The notes beneath the pieces are model-generated. The model was given only the letters and a program-made list of their open reading frames with translations, had not been told where the DNA came from and did no database searches. From the NCBI GenBank assembly GCA_902625715.1, contig CACOCP010000001.1:1-64000 (forward strand): a stretch of 64,000 bases of DNA, in the 5' to 3' direction. Shown piece by piece: positions 40,197 through 47,683 of this stretch. The DNA is from an uncultured Pelagibacteraceae bacterium (lineage in GTDB: Bacteria; Pseudomonadota; Alphaproteobacteria; Pelagibacterales; Pelagibacteraceae). Position 1 is the first letter of the stretch; the number at the start of each line of letters is the position of its first letter. A program made the position numbers and the translations under genes.

Positions 40197-41212
40197 TGAT
40201 TAATACAGATGTTGTTATTATAGGTGCAGGTCCAACAGGGCTATTTTGTGCTCATCAGTTGGGTATCATTGGACTTAAATGTGAGATTGTAGATAATCTT
40301 GATAAAATAGGTGGACAGTGTATTGAACTTTATCCAGATAAACCAATTTATGATATTCCAGCCATACCAGAATGTACTGGAGAAGAGTTAACTAATAATT
40401 TAATTGAACAGATTAAACCGTTTAACTTCAATTTTCATTTAAGTGAAAGAGTTCAAGAAATTAAAAATATTGATGAAAAATGGTTTTTGAAAACTACAAA
40501 TGGTAAAGAGTTTTTAGCTCCAAATATTGTGATTGCTGCAGGAGTTGGATCTTTTGAACCTAGAAAATTTCCAACAAATAGCGCCGATAAATTTGATGGT
40601 GATACAGTTTTATATTCTATTAAAGACAAAACTATTTTTAAAGACAAATCCGTAGTAATATTTGGAGGAGGAGATAGTGCATTAGATTGGGCAATAGAGT
40701 TATCTAAAAACTCAAACGTAACTTTAGTTCACAGAAGAGATGAGTTCAGAGGAGCGCAAGCAAGTGTTGATAAAGTAAAAGAACTTCAAGAAAAAAACAA
40801 AATAAGTGTTCTAACAAAGTGTTCTATAAAAGAAGTTAAAGGTAATGGAAAATTAGAAAGTGTAGAAATTAAAGACGAAGAAGGTAATTCAAAAGATATA
40901 AAAGCAGACTATGTGCTAGGTTTTTTTGGATTAATCATGCAACTCGGTCCAATATTAGAATGGGGTCTAAATATAGATAAAAAATTAATTCCTGTTAATA
41001 CAGAAAATTTTGAGACAAATAAAAAAGGAATATTTGCAATAGGAGATATTTGCTCCTATCCAGGTAAACTAAAATTGATTTTATCAGGATTTCACGAAGG
41101 TGCTCTTGCTGCGAGAGGGTGTTTCAAATATGCAAAACCAAATGAAAAATATAGGTTCGAATTCACTACTTCATCTAAAACTGTTAAAGGAAGATTAGGT
41201 GTAAAAGAGTGA
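40196..41212 (+). CDS. Ferredoxin--NADP reductase, thioredoxin-reductase-like (YumC type)
   Basis: Flavoprotein that moves electrons between NAD(P)H and ferredoxin. The ATG at 40196 overlaps the ferredoxin stop (TAATG) and gives 338 residues. The FAD loop VVIIGAGPTGLFCAHQLG is at residue 5, GGQCIELYPDKPIYDIPA follows, the NADPH-binding loop VVIFGGGDSALDWAIEL is near 153, and the FAD-closing AIGDICSYPGKLKLILSGFHEGALAA is near 280. The redox CxxC of thioredoxin reductase is absent, which separates this FNR type from TrxB. The partner is presumably the upstream ferredoxin. Confidence 0.93.
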   Translation: MINTDVVIIGAGPTGLFCAHQLGIIGLKCEIVDNLDKIGGQCIELYPDKPIYDIPAIPECTGEELTNNLIEQIKPFNFNFHLSERVQEIKNIDEKWFLKTTNGKEFLAPNIVIAAGVGSFEPRKFPTNSADKFDGDTVLYSIKDKTIFKDKSVVIFGGGDSALDWAIELSKNSNVTLVHRRDEFRGAQASVDKVKELQEKNKISVLTKCSIKEVKGNGKLESVEIKDEEGNSKDIKADYVLGFFGLIMQLGPILEWGLNIDKKLIPVNTENFETNKKGIFAIGDICSYPGKLKLILSGFHEGALAARGCFKYAKPNEKYRFEFTTSSKTVKGRLGVKE

Positions 41213-41835
41213 TCGAACTTTTTTCAGCTGATACTCCTAATGGAAAAAAAGTTAGTATCATGCTCGAAGAGATTGGTTTCAAATATCAAGTTACTAATAT
41301 TTCTTTGTCAGCTAAAGAGCAACTTTCTGCTAAGTTTAAAAAAATAAGCCCTTTTGGAAAAATTCCAGTTATCAAAGATCACGATAATAATGAGACTGTA
41401 TTTGAAAGCGGCGCAATACTGATTTACTTAGCTGAAAAAAGCAAAAAATTTTACGATGAACAAGCTAGATTAAAAATAAATCAGTGGTTAATGGCTCAGA
41501 TGGGTTTAATTGGGCCCATGATTGGTCAACACCACCAATTTCATCATTATAATCCTGGAAAAAGCGATTTTGGAGAAAAAAGATATTTTGAAATCTCCAA
41601 AAGAATTTATAAAGATTTGGATGATAGATTGTCTGATAGCAAATATTTAGCTTCTGACAATTATACTATTGCAGATATTGCTACATGGCCATGGATTGCA
41701 AGACATGACTGGCATGACATAGGTCTAAAAAATTATAAATACTTATGTAATTGGTATGAAACTATTGCAATAAGGCCTGCAGTAATAAAAGGATATAAAT
41801 TTATGAATAAAGAGACTGAGATTCCTAAGCCTTAA
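41209..41835 (+). CDS. Glutathione S-transferase family protein (YfcG/Ure2-like)
   Basis: The 208-residue product starts with GTG overlapping the reductase stop. The thioredoxin-like N-terminal domain has ELFSADTPNGKKVSIMLEEIGFKYQ, the cis-Pro segment GKIPVIKD near residue 51 and ESGAILIYLAE, the glutathione-gamma-Glu site, near 66. The C-terminal helical domain has YTIADIATWPWIARH near 150. The TPNG motif resembles YfcG-type disulfide reductases. It ends the ferredoxin-FNR-GST unit and shares the 4-base stop overlap TTAA with dksA. Confidence 0.92.
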   Translation: MIELFSADTPNGKKVSIMLEEIGFKYQVTNISLSAKEQLSAKFKKISPFGKIPVIKDHDNNETVFESGAILIYLAEKSKKFYDEQARLKINQWLMAQMGLIGPMIGQHHQFHHYNPGKSDFGEKRYFEISKRIYKDLDDRLSDSKYLASDNYTIADIATWPWIARHDWHDIGLKNYKYLCNWYETIAIRPAVIKGYKFMNKETEIPKP

Positions 41836-42281
41836 TCGTCAGCATAAACTTTTTCATCTTTTTCATGCTTTTCTTGTGCAGCTATACATAAAGTTGCAAC
41901 TGGTCTTGCCATTAATCTTTTTAAACCAATTGGTTCTCCTGTATCTTCACAAAAACCATATGTTCCATCTTGTATTTTTTTAAGAGCTCCATCAATTTTT
42001 GTTATAAGTTTGATTTGTCTATTAATTGCTCTCATTTCTACATTCTTTTCTGTATAAGAACTCGCTTGATCAACTATATCTGCTGATGCACTGTTATCAT
42101 CCATAGATGCTTGTGCAATTGCCTCATTATTTGATCTTTTGAGATCTTTCTTCCATTCATTTAATTTCAATTTAAAATACGCTAAATGCTTAGCACACAT
42201 ATATTTTTCAGTTTCTTTTGGAACGTAAGTTTTAGAGATCTTTACCATACTTAGTTTTTTGAATTTGGTGAATATATTCAT
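41832..42281 (-). CDS. dksA: DksA-type RNA polymerase-binding transcription factor, two-cysteine form
   Basis: Binds the RNA polymerase secondary channel and, with ppGpp, adjusts transcription in starvation. The 149-residue product has a long coiled coil with the tip pattern D68..D71.A73, matching the E. coli DxxDxA motif, and a C-terminal finger. Only Cys111 and Cys132 remain; the second Cys of each CxxC is Thr114 and Ala135, so zinc binding is unlikely. Two-Cys forms such as DksA2 are known. A shorter start at Met12 (42248) is also possible. Confidence 0.92.
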   Translation of the reverse strand: MNIFTKFKKLSMVKISKTYVPKETEKYMCAKHLAYFKLKLNEWKKDLKRSNNEAIAQASMDDNSASADIVDQASSYTEKNVEMRAINRQIKLITKIDGALKKIQDGTYGFCEDTGEPIGLKRLMARPVATLCIAAQEKHEKDEKVYADD

Positions 42282-42327
42282 GAATATTGGGGTGTCAAGG
42301 AAGGTTTAATTGTATAGATTGTAAAAA

Positions 42328-43722
42328 ATGGCTTTAAATAAAAAGAATTTAAATAATTTATTTTACATATTTATTACATCCCATCTAATAATTTGGACAC
42401 TCGTACCAACGTTTACAAATCATAATCTCCCATTAGATACTATTGAACATTTGGCATGGGGAAGTAATTTAGATTGGGGTTTTGATAAACATCCACCTCT
42501 AGTGGCTGTATTTCTTGAATTTTTTTATCAAATGTTTGGTCCACAAGATTGGGCGTATTATTTTCTAAGTCAAATTTTTGTAATTATAAGTTTTTTTATT
42601 ATTTATAAATTTTCTATTGAAATATTTGATAATAAAATTTTAGGTTTTTTTTCTGTTTTAATAATAGAGTCGATTTTTTTTTACAATTTTACCACCCCAG
42701 AATTTAATGTAAATGTTTGCCAATTACCTTTTTGGTCATTGACCGTTTATTATTCTTGGAAAATATACAAAAATAATAAAATAAATTTTGTTGATTGCCT
42801 TTTGGTTGGATTGTTTGCTGGTTTTGGCTTTCTTTCAAAATACCTTTTTATATATCTATTAATTTCAATAGATCTTCTATTTATTTATTTAATTTTTATT
42901 AAAAAACAAAAGAAGTTTGATTTTAAATATCTGATTACTATTGAAGCTTTTATAATTATTCTAATTCCACATTTAATTTGGTTATTTAATAATGACTATG
43001 TCACTATAAAGTATGGTTTATCAAGGACGGGCGTTGAAGAAGCAAGCATGATAGATCATTTAAAATATCCAATTTTTTTTGTAGTTAAGCAAGTAGCGAT
43101 TTTAATACCATTTTTTGTCTTATTATGGACTTTAGTAAAAAAAATTAAATTTAAACTAAATTTTAAAGATAAGAAGCTTATTTTTTTATTAGCGATTAAT
43201 TTAATTCCAATTTGTTTAATGATAGTTTCATCTTTGATTTTAGGATCCAAAATAAGAACAATGTGGATGACGCCTTTTTATTTATTTTGGGGTGTTTTGT
43301 TTATTTATATTTTTCAATCTCAAATTAATTTTAAAAAAATAAATATTTTTTTGATATCATTTTTATTTCTATTCTTTTTATCTCCAGCTTTATATGGATA
43401 TGTTTCTTTATCAAAAGACAATAAAAGAACAGACTATCCAGGTAAAGAGATTGCAGAATTAGTAGAGAGAAGATGGGGAAAAAACTTTATGAATGAAATT
43501 AAATATGTAGTTGGAGATGAATGGCATGCAGGAAATTTATCTTATCACATTTCCTCAAGACCTGTTTGGTATGAAACAATTAAAGGGAAAACTCATGAAC
43601 TCGATCCGGATGGTGGAATAATTTATACGGGTAACGCAGATATTTTAAAAGAAATATGTCCGGGTGATTTTGGTAAAATTAAAAAACAAGGTTTTTGTAT
43701 GATAGGTGTAAAAAATAGATGA
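42328..43722 (+). CDS. PMT/ArnT-type membrane glycosyltransferase (GT39/GT83-like)
   Basis: The 464-residue product has about ten membrane segments and the first-loop motif DTIEHLAWGSNLDWGFDKHPPLVAVFLEFFY, with the acidic residue and KHPPL typical of the PMT_2 family, which transfer sugars from polyprenyl phosphate to lipid A or protein. The C-terminal soluble part ends near FCMIGVKNR. Its stop overlaps the start of the GT2 gene (ATGA), so the two form a donor synthase/transferase pair. The sugar and acceptor are unknown. Confidence 0.85.
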   Translation: MALNKKNLNNLFYIFITSHLIIWTLVPTFTNHNLPLDTIEHLAWGSNLDWGFDKHPPLVAVFLEFFYQMFGPQDWAYYFLSQIFVIISFFIIYKFSIEIFDNKILGFFSVLIIESIFFYNFTTPEFNVNVCQLPFWSLTVYYSWKIYKNNKINFVDCLLVGLFAGFGFLSKYLFIYLLISIDLLFIYLIFIKKQKKFDFKYLITIEAFIIILIPHLIWLFNNDYVTIKYGLSRTGVEEASMIDHLKYPIFFVVKQVAILIPFFVLLWTLVKKIKFKLNFKDKKLIFLLAINLIPICLMIVSSLILGSKIRTMWMTPFYLFWGVLFIYIFQSQINFKKINIFLISFLFLFFLSPALYGYVSLSKDNKRTDYPGKEIAELVERRWGKNFMNEIKYVVGDEWHAGNLSYHISSRPVWYETIKGKTHELDPDGGIIYTGNADILKEICPGDFGKIKKQGFCMIGVKNR

Positions 43723-44591
43723 AAAAAATTTTTATTTTAATTCCTATTTATAATGATTATGAATCTGTCTCTAAACTTATTAAAGAAATAAATTTTTGCA
43801 TCAAAGATCTTGAAGCAGAATTTTCAATAATAGTTATTAATGATGCATCAAGTAACCAGCAAAATACAAAGCTAGAAAATATAGATTGTTTAAAAAATAT
43901 TAAAATTGTTAATATGAAAGAGAATAGAGGACATGCAAGGTGTATTGCAACTGGCTTAAAATATATTCATGAAAAACTGGATTATGACTATATTATTCCA
44001 ATGGATGGTGATGGAGAAGATAGACCTGAAGAAATAATAGAGTTCACAAATCAAATTAAAAAATTTACAAATAAGGCTATAGTGGGAAAAAGAGTAAAGA
44101 GAACAGAAAAATTAATATTCAAAATTTGTTATGAATTACATAAACTCATCACTTTCACTTTTACTGGAAAGTCAATTAAGTTTGGAAATTTCACATGTCT
44201 TCCAAAATCAACAGTCGAAAAAATGATCAATGAAAAAGCAACCTGGAACAGTTTTTCTGGATCACTGACTAAAGTTGAAAATGATTTAATAGAAATACCA
44301 TCAACAAGAGGCACAAGATATTTTGGACCATCTAAAATGAGTTTTTTCAATTTAATAAAACATTCACTTTCAATAATTAGCGTTTTTAGAAGAACAGTTT
44401 TAATTCGATCTGCTTTATTTATTATTGTTTACATACTTTTAATTAAGAGCAATGCCTCAATTTTAACCTCAATGCCACTTTTGTTGTTATTGATTATGAT
44501 CTATTCGGTCTCTAGCTTAGCCTTAAGAGAAAATATGGACGAATTTGATCAGGCTTTATCGAATATTGATAATATTGATACGGCTAAATAA
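43719..44591 (+). CDS. GT2 glycosyltransferase (polyprenyl-phosphate sugar synthase type)
   Basis: The 290-residue product has a GT-A domain starting FILIPIYNDYESVSKLI, with VINDASS near residue 40 and the metal motif PMDGDGEDRPEEI near 93. Two C-terminal membrane helices follow near 225-270. This layout resembles GtrB, ArnC and DPM1-like enzymes that load a sugar on undecaprenyl phosphate. The upstream PMT-type transferase is the likely user of its product. No sugar can be assigned. Confidence 0.88.
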   Translation: MKKIFILIPIYNDYESVSKLIKEINFCIKDLEAEFSIIVINDASSNQQNTKLENIDCLKNIKIVNMKENRGHARCIATGLKYIHEKLDYDYIIPMDGDGEDRPEEIIEFTNQIKKFTNKAIVGKRVKRTEKLIFKICYELHKLITFTFTGKSIKFGNFTCLPKSTVEKMINEKATWNSFSGSLTKVENDLIEIPSTRGTRYFGPSKMSFFNLIKHSLSIISVFRRTVLIRSALFIIVYILLIKSNASILTSMPLLLLLIMIYSVSSLALRENMDEFDQALSNIDNIDTAK

Positions 44592-44634
44592 AAAATATTT
44601 ATCCCTAATTTTTATATGATAGTGCCATTAGCAT

Positions 44635-45912
44635 TTATATCCTTATTTTTGGTAAGGAATAAAAATCGGCAGTATCTATTTTAGAAGAATACTGTCTTCT
44701 CATATTCCATTTTTTATGAACACCAGCACTTGCAAGACTTAGAGTTGCTCTACCATATCTATAATTTGTATTATCCATAGATCGCATTAGACTATTAATC
44801 TTTTCATCCTTTTCAGATGAGAACAAATTCTTCTTACTATCTGCATTTGACAATCCTGTAAGCATTACACCTGCTTTTTGATAACGATAACCGTTTTTAA
44901 ATATACTTTCTAAGCTTGCAACAGCAGTTTTAACTGTTTCAATACTATTGTTTGTTGCAATTGGAAAATCAACCGTCTTTGAGTTTGAATAATATCCAAA
45001 GTTTCTTTGAAAAGGACTAGTTCTAACAAATACTGTAATTGCTTTTGCAACTAAAGACTCTGATCTAATTTTTTCAGATGCATTTAAACAATAATTTGCA
45101 ACAGCTTCTTTTAATTCTTGGAAAGTCTCAATCCTTTTTCCAAAGGATCTTGATACAACACAACTTTTTCTTTTAGTTTGAGTAGTTTCGATATCAATAC
45201 AAGGAACTCCTCTAAGTTCCATTGCAGTCCTTGAACTTAAAACATTTGAACTTTTTTTTATCCATGTATTTGATTTATTTTTGAGTTGTTTTGCATTGTA
45301 AATTCCATTTTTTTGATAAAATTTTGTAAGTTGTCTACCAACACCCCAAACATCATTAATTTCAACTTTCTCTAAGATTGGATCTAGATTTTCAATACCT
45401 ATTAAACTTGTAACACCTGACTGTTTTTTCTTTGCAATATGATTTGCAACTTTGCTCAACGTTTTTGTTTTAGCAATTCCAATACTAGTTGGAATTCCAG
45501 TCCATTTTAAAACTGTTTGCCTGATTTCTCTTCCTACACTTTCAACCTCTATATCTGTATAATTTGATAAATCCATGAATGCCTCATCAATTGAATAAAC
45601 CTCAATATCAGAGTTAAATCTTTTAAGGGTTCTCATTACCCTTCTAGATAAATCTCCATATAATGAATAATTTGATGAAAATACTTCTACTTTATTTCTC
45701 AAAATAATATCTCTTGCTTTAAAATAAGGTTCACCCATTTTAATCCCCAAAGCTTTTGCTTCGTTAGATCTTGAAATAATACAACCATCATTGTTAGATA
45801 AAACAACAACAGGTTTTTTTCTAATTCTTGGATTAAATAATCTTTCACAAGATACATAGAAAGAATTACAATCAACTAATGCTATTTTTTTAGAATACTG
45901 AGTGGATGACAT
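44635..45912 (-). CDS. umuC: Y-family DNA polymerase V catalytic subunit UmuC
   Basis: Error-prone translesion polymerase acting with processed UmuD. The 425-residue product has the Y-family motifs ALVDCNSFYVSCERLFNP near residue 11, VVVLSNNDGCIISRSNEAK near 36, VYSIDEAFMDLS near 101, SIGIAKTKTLSKVANHIAKK near 142 and DVWGVGRQLTKFY. The UmuC-type C-terminal region follows. Length is typical (E. coli 422). It overlaps umuD by 23 bases and shares its promoter. Confidence 0.97.
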   Translation of the reverse strand: MSSTQYSKKIALVDCNSFYVSCERLFNPRIRKKPVVVLSNNDGCIISRSNEAKALGIKMGEPYFKARDIILRNKVEVFSSNYSLYGDLSRRVMRTLKRFNSDIEVYSIDEAFMDLSNYTDIEVESVGREIRQTVLKWTGIPTSIGIAKTKTLSKVANHIAKKKQSGVTSLIGIENLDPILEKVEINDVWGVGRQLTKFYQKNGIYNAKQLKNKSNTWIKKSSNVLSSRTAMELRGVPCIDIETTQTKRKSCVVSRSFGKRIETFQELKEAVANYCLNASEKIRSESLVAKAITVFVRTSPFQRNFGYYSNSKTVDFPIATNNSIETVKTAVASLESIFKNGYRYQKAGVMLTGLSNADSKKNLFSSEKDEKINSLMRSMDNTNYRYGRATLSLASAGVHKKWNMRRQYSSKIDTADFYSLPKIRI

Positions 45913-46285
45913 AAGTTACTACTCCCCATATAAAAACATCTTGTTCTTCATCAATTAAAATTCTGTCTGTAAATTCTTTAGATCCAGATGTTAGAAATTT
46001 TTTATCTCTCTCTTGAACTAAAGTTTTAACAACAAGTTCGTCATGAACATTTGCGATAACAGTTGAAAAGTTTTTTGGTGTTAAGCTTTTATCAACAACT
46101 AATAAATCTCCATCGTTTATCCCAACGCCCACCATAGATTTTCCCTGAACTCTAATGATGAAAGTTGCTGGAACATTTTTGATCAAATGCACATTTAAAT
46201 CGATATCTTCCTCGATATAGTCTGTTGCAGGCGATGGAAAACCCGCGCCAGCCTTATGTAAATAGTAAGGTACAGTTAGCTTCAT
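45890..46285 (-). CDS. umuD: UmuD, self-cleaving S24 peptidase subunit of DNA polymerase V
   Basis: RecA filaments trigger self-cleavage to UmuD', which activates UmuC. The 131-residue product has the cleavage region AGAGFPSPATDY (predicted cut Ala14-Gly15, equivalent to Cys24-Gly25 in E. coli), followed by IDLN, as in E. coli. The catalytic Ser50 lies in QGKSMVG and Lys87 in ELVVKTL. The N-terminal arm is about 10 residues shorter than in E. coli. LexA shares the fold, but no helix-turn-helix is present and umuC follows, so UmuD is secure. A promoter and SOS box lie directly upstream. Confidence 0.96.
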   Translation of the reverse strand: MKLTVPYYLHKAGAGFPSPATDYIEEDIDLNVHLIKNVPATFIIRVQGKSMVGVGINDGDLLVVDKSLTPKNFSTVIANVHDELVVKTLVQERDKKFLTSGSKEFTDRILIDEEQDVFIWGVVTYVIHSVF

Positions 46286-46289
46286 AAAT

Positions 46290-46304
46290 GTTCTTATTTT
46301 GTTC
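46290..46304 (-). promoter_or_regulatory. Alphaproteobacterial LexA (SOS) box of umuDC
   Basis: The plus strand reads GTTC, seven bases, GTTC (46290-46293 and 46301-46304), exactly the GTTC-N7-GTTC / GAAC-N7-GAAC direct-repeat operator known for LexA in alphaproteobacteria. It covers the predicted umuD transcription start and ends 5 bases before the umuD ATG, a standard repressor position. Confidence 0.82.
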
Positions 46305-46307
46305 TAA

Positions 46308-46336
46308 TTAATACATAAGTTTCAGAATAGTGTCAA
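46308..46336 (-). promoter_or_regulatory. Promoter of umuDC
   Basis: Reading the minus strand, a consensus TTGACA (46336-46331) is followed after 17 bases by TATTAA (46313-46308). Transcription would begin near 46301, within the LexA box. This is the best -35/-10 pair I found in the window. Confidence 0.75.
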
Positions 46337-46360
46337 ATAGGTTGTATTTTGAGTCTGGAA

Positions 46361-46382
46361 GTGAATCAAAAGTGAATCAAAA
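46361..46382. repeat. 11-bp tandem direct repeat between umuD and the first GFA gene
   Basis: GTGAATCAAAA occurs twice without interruption (46361-46371 and 46372-46382). One unit is about one helical turn. It lies upstream of both divergent genes, 25 bases beyond the umuD -35 box and 70 bases before the GFA gene at 46452. It could be a regulator site. Confidence 0.7.
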
Positions 46383-46451
46383 CAAGAACATTCAAACTAT
46401 ATTTTGTATGGTTGTGGAAAACTTTAACAACAAGTAGTTTATCAAAACAAA

Positions 46452-46925
46452 ATGGAAAGTTTTAAAACATTAAAAGGCAGTTGTTGTTGTGGGAAAGTAA
46501 CATATCAAATCAAAGACAAACCTATCATAACTCAAGCTTGTCACTGTAAAGATTGTAAAAAATCAACAGGATCATCATTTGTAATTCACACAATGGTATT
46601 TGAAGATGACTTTAGAGTTGATGGCAATGTTTCATCTACTGAACTGCCTACAGGAAGTGGTAAAGGAATGAGAGCTTACTTTTGTGTAATTTGTGGTGTT
46701 TACGTTTACTGTCAATACAATATTTCATCTGGTAAGGGTGGAAGGATTGCTGTTAGAACAGCTACTTTAGAAAACCCCATTACTCCTGATGCACATATTT
46801 TTGTTAAAGACAAAGACCCTTGGATTGATATAGTTAATAAGAATATTTGTTATGATGCAATGTATGACAGGGATAAAACTTGGTCTGAGGAAAGTTTAAA
46901 AAGATTAAAAGAAAAAATGAATTAA
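46452..46925 (+). CDS. GFA-family (Mss4-like fold) zinc protein, copy 1
   Basis: Member of the GFA/CENP-V family, named after glutathione-dependent formaldehyde-activating enzyme; most members have no proven function. The 157-residue product has the zinc-binding Cys clusters GSCCCGKVTYQI near residue 9, CHCKDCKKSTGSSF near 30 and CVICGVYVY near 76. It is the most divergent of three tandem copies and has a longer C-terminus. It opens the plus-strand run opposite umuDC. Confidence 0.88.
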   Translation: MESFKTLKGSCCCGKVTYQIKDKPIITQACHCKDCKKSTGSSFVIHTMVFEDDFRVDGNVSSTELPTGSGKGMRAYFCVICGVYVYCQYNISSGKGGRIAVRTATLENPITPDAHIFVKDKDPWIDIVNKNICYDAMYDRDKTWSEESLKRLKEKMN

Positions 46926-46930
46926 TAAAA

Positions 46931-47308
46931 ATGTTGTCTTTAAAAAAATTAACATGTCATTGTGGAGCAGTAGAAATACAGGTTAATCTTAATGATGACA
47001 TTGATAAACTTAAAAGATGCAATTGTTCAATGTGTAAAAGAAAAGGAACTATGGTCGCAACAATCGAAAAAAAAGATTTAAAGGTTATTAAAGGAGAAAA
47101 TAAAATTAAAGTTTATCAATTCAATACAAAAGTTGCTAAGCACCATTTTTGCTCAGAATGCGGAATTCAAACACATAATCAAAGAAGAAGTGATCCTAAT
47201 ACTTATGGTATAAATATGGGTTGCATAGACGATATAGAGGCGAATGAATTATTTAAATTTAAAACATTTATTAATGATGGTCAAAATCATATAAAGGATA
47301 GGAAATAA
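46931..47308 (+). CDS. GFA-family zinc protein, copy 2
   Basis: The 125-residue product has CHCGAVEIQV near residue 9, RCNCSMCKRKG near 29 and HHFCSECGIQTHNQRRSDPNTYGINMGCIDDIE near 71-103, the zinc ligands and family core. It is clearly similar along its length to the next gene (shared FCSECGI.TH, GCIDDI, NDGQNH), so the two are a tandem duplicate. Five bases separate it from copy 1. Function unproven. Confidence 0.88.
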   Translation: MLSLKKLTCHCGAVEIQVNLNDDIDKLKRCNCSMCKRKGTMVATIEKKDLKVIKGENKIKVYQFNTKVAKHHFCSECGIQTHNQRRSDPNTYGINMGCIDDIEANELFKFKTFINDGQNHIKDRK

Positions 47309-47309
47309 A

Positions 47310-47678
47310 ATGAAAAAATTAATATGTCATTGTGGTGAAGTTGAACTTGAAATTAAAGAGTCTGAGGGAGCGCTAAATAAATTTTTAAGATGTAATTGCA
47401 CACTTTGTAAAAAGAAGGGTTACATAATGACCTTTGCTCCTATAACAGATGTAAAAATTACAAAGGGTGAAGATAAACTTAAACTTTATCAATATCACAC
47501 TAAAGTAGCAGAGCATTATTTTTGCTCAGAGTGTGGAATTTACACACATCACAAAATGAGAAGTAGACCAGATACATTTGGATTAAATGTTGGATGTATC
47601 GACGACATTGATCAGTTTAAATTAGAAAATGTCGGTTTGAATGATGGTCAAAACCATCCAATGGACCAAAAAAAATAA
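47310..47678 (+). CDS. GFA-family zinc protein, copy 3
   Basis: The 122-residue product has ICHCGEVELEI near residue 5, RCNCTLCKKKG near 28 and HYFCSECGIYTHHKMRSRPDTFGLNVGCIDDID near 69-101. It begins one base after the stop of copy 2 and matches it in length, spacing of Cys pairs and C-terminal NDGQNH motif. The pair probably arose by recent duplication and then diverged. The substrate is unknown. Confidence 0.88.
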   Translation: MKKLICHCGEVELEIKESEGALNKFLRCNCTLCKKKGYIMTFAPITDVKITKGEDKLKLYQYHTKVAEHYFCSECGIYTHHKMRSRPDTFGLNVGCIDDIDQFKLENVGLNDGQNHPMDQKK

Positions 47679-47683
47679 ATTTA

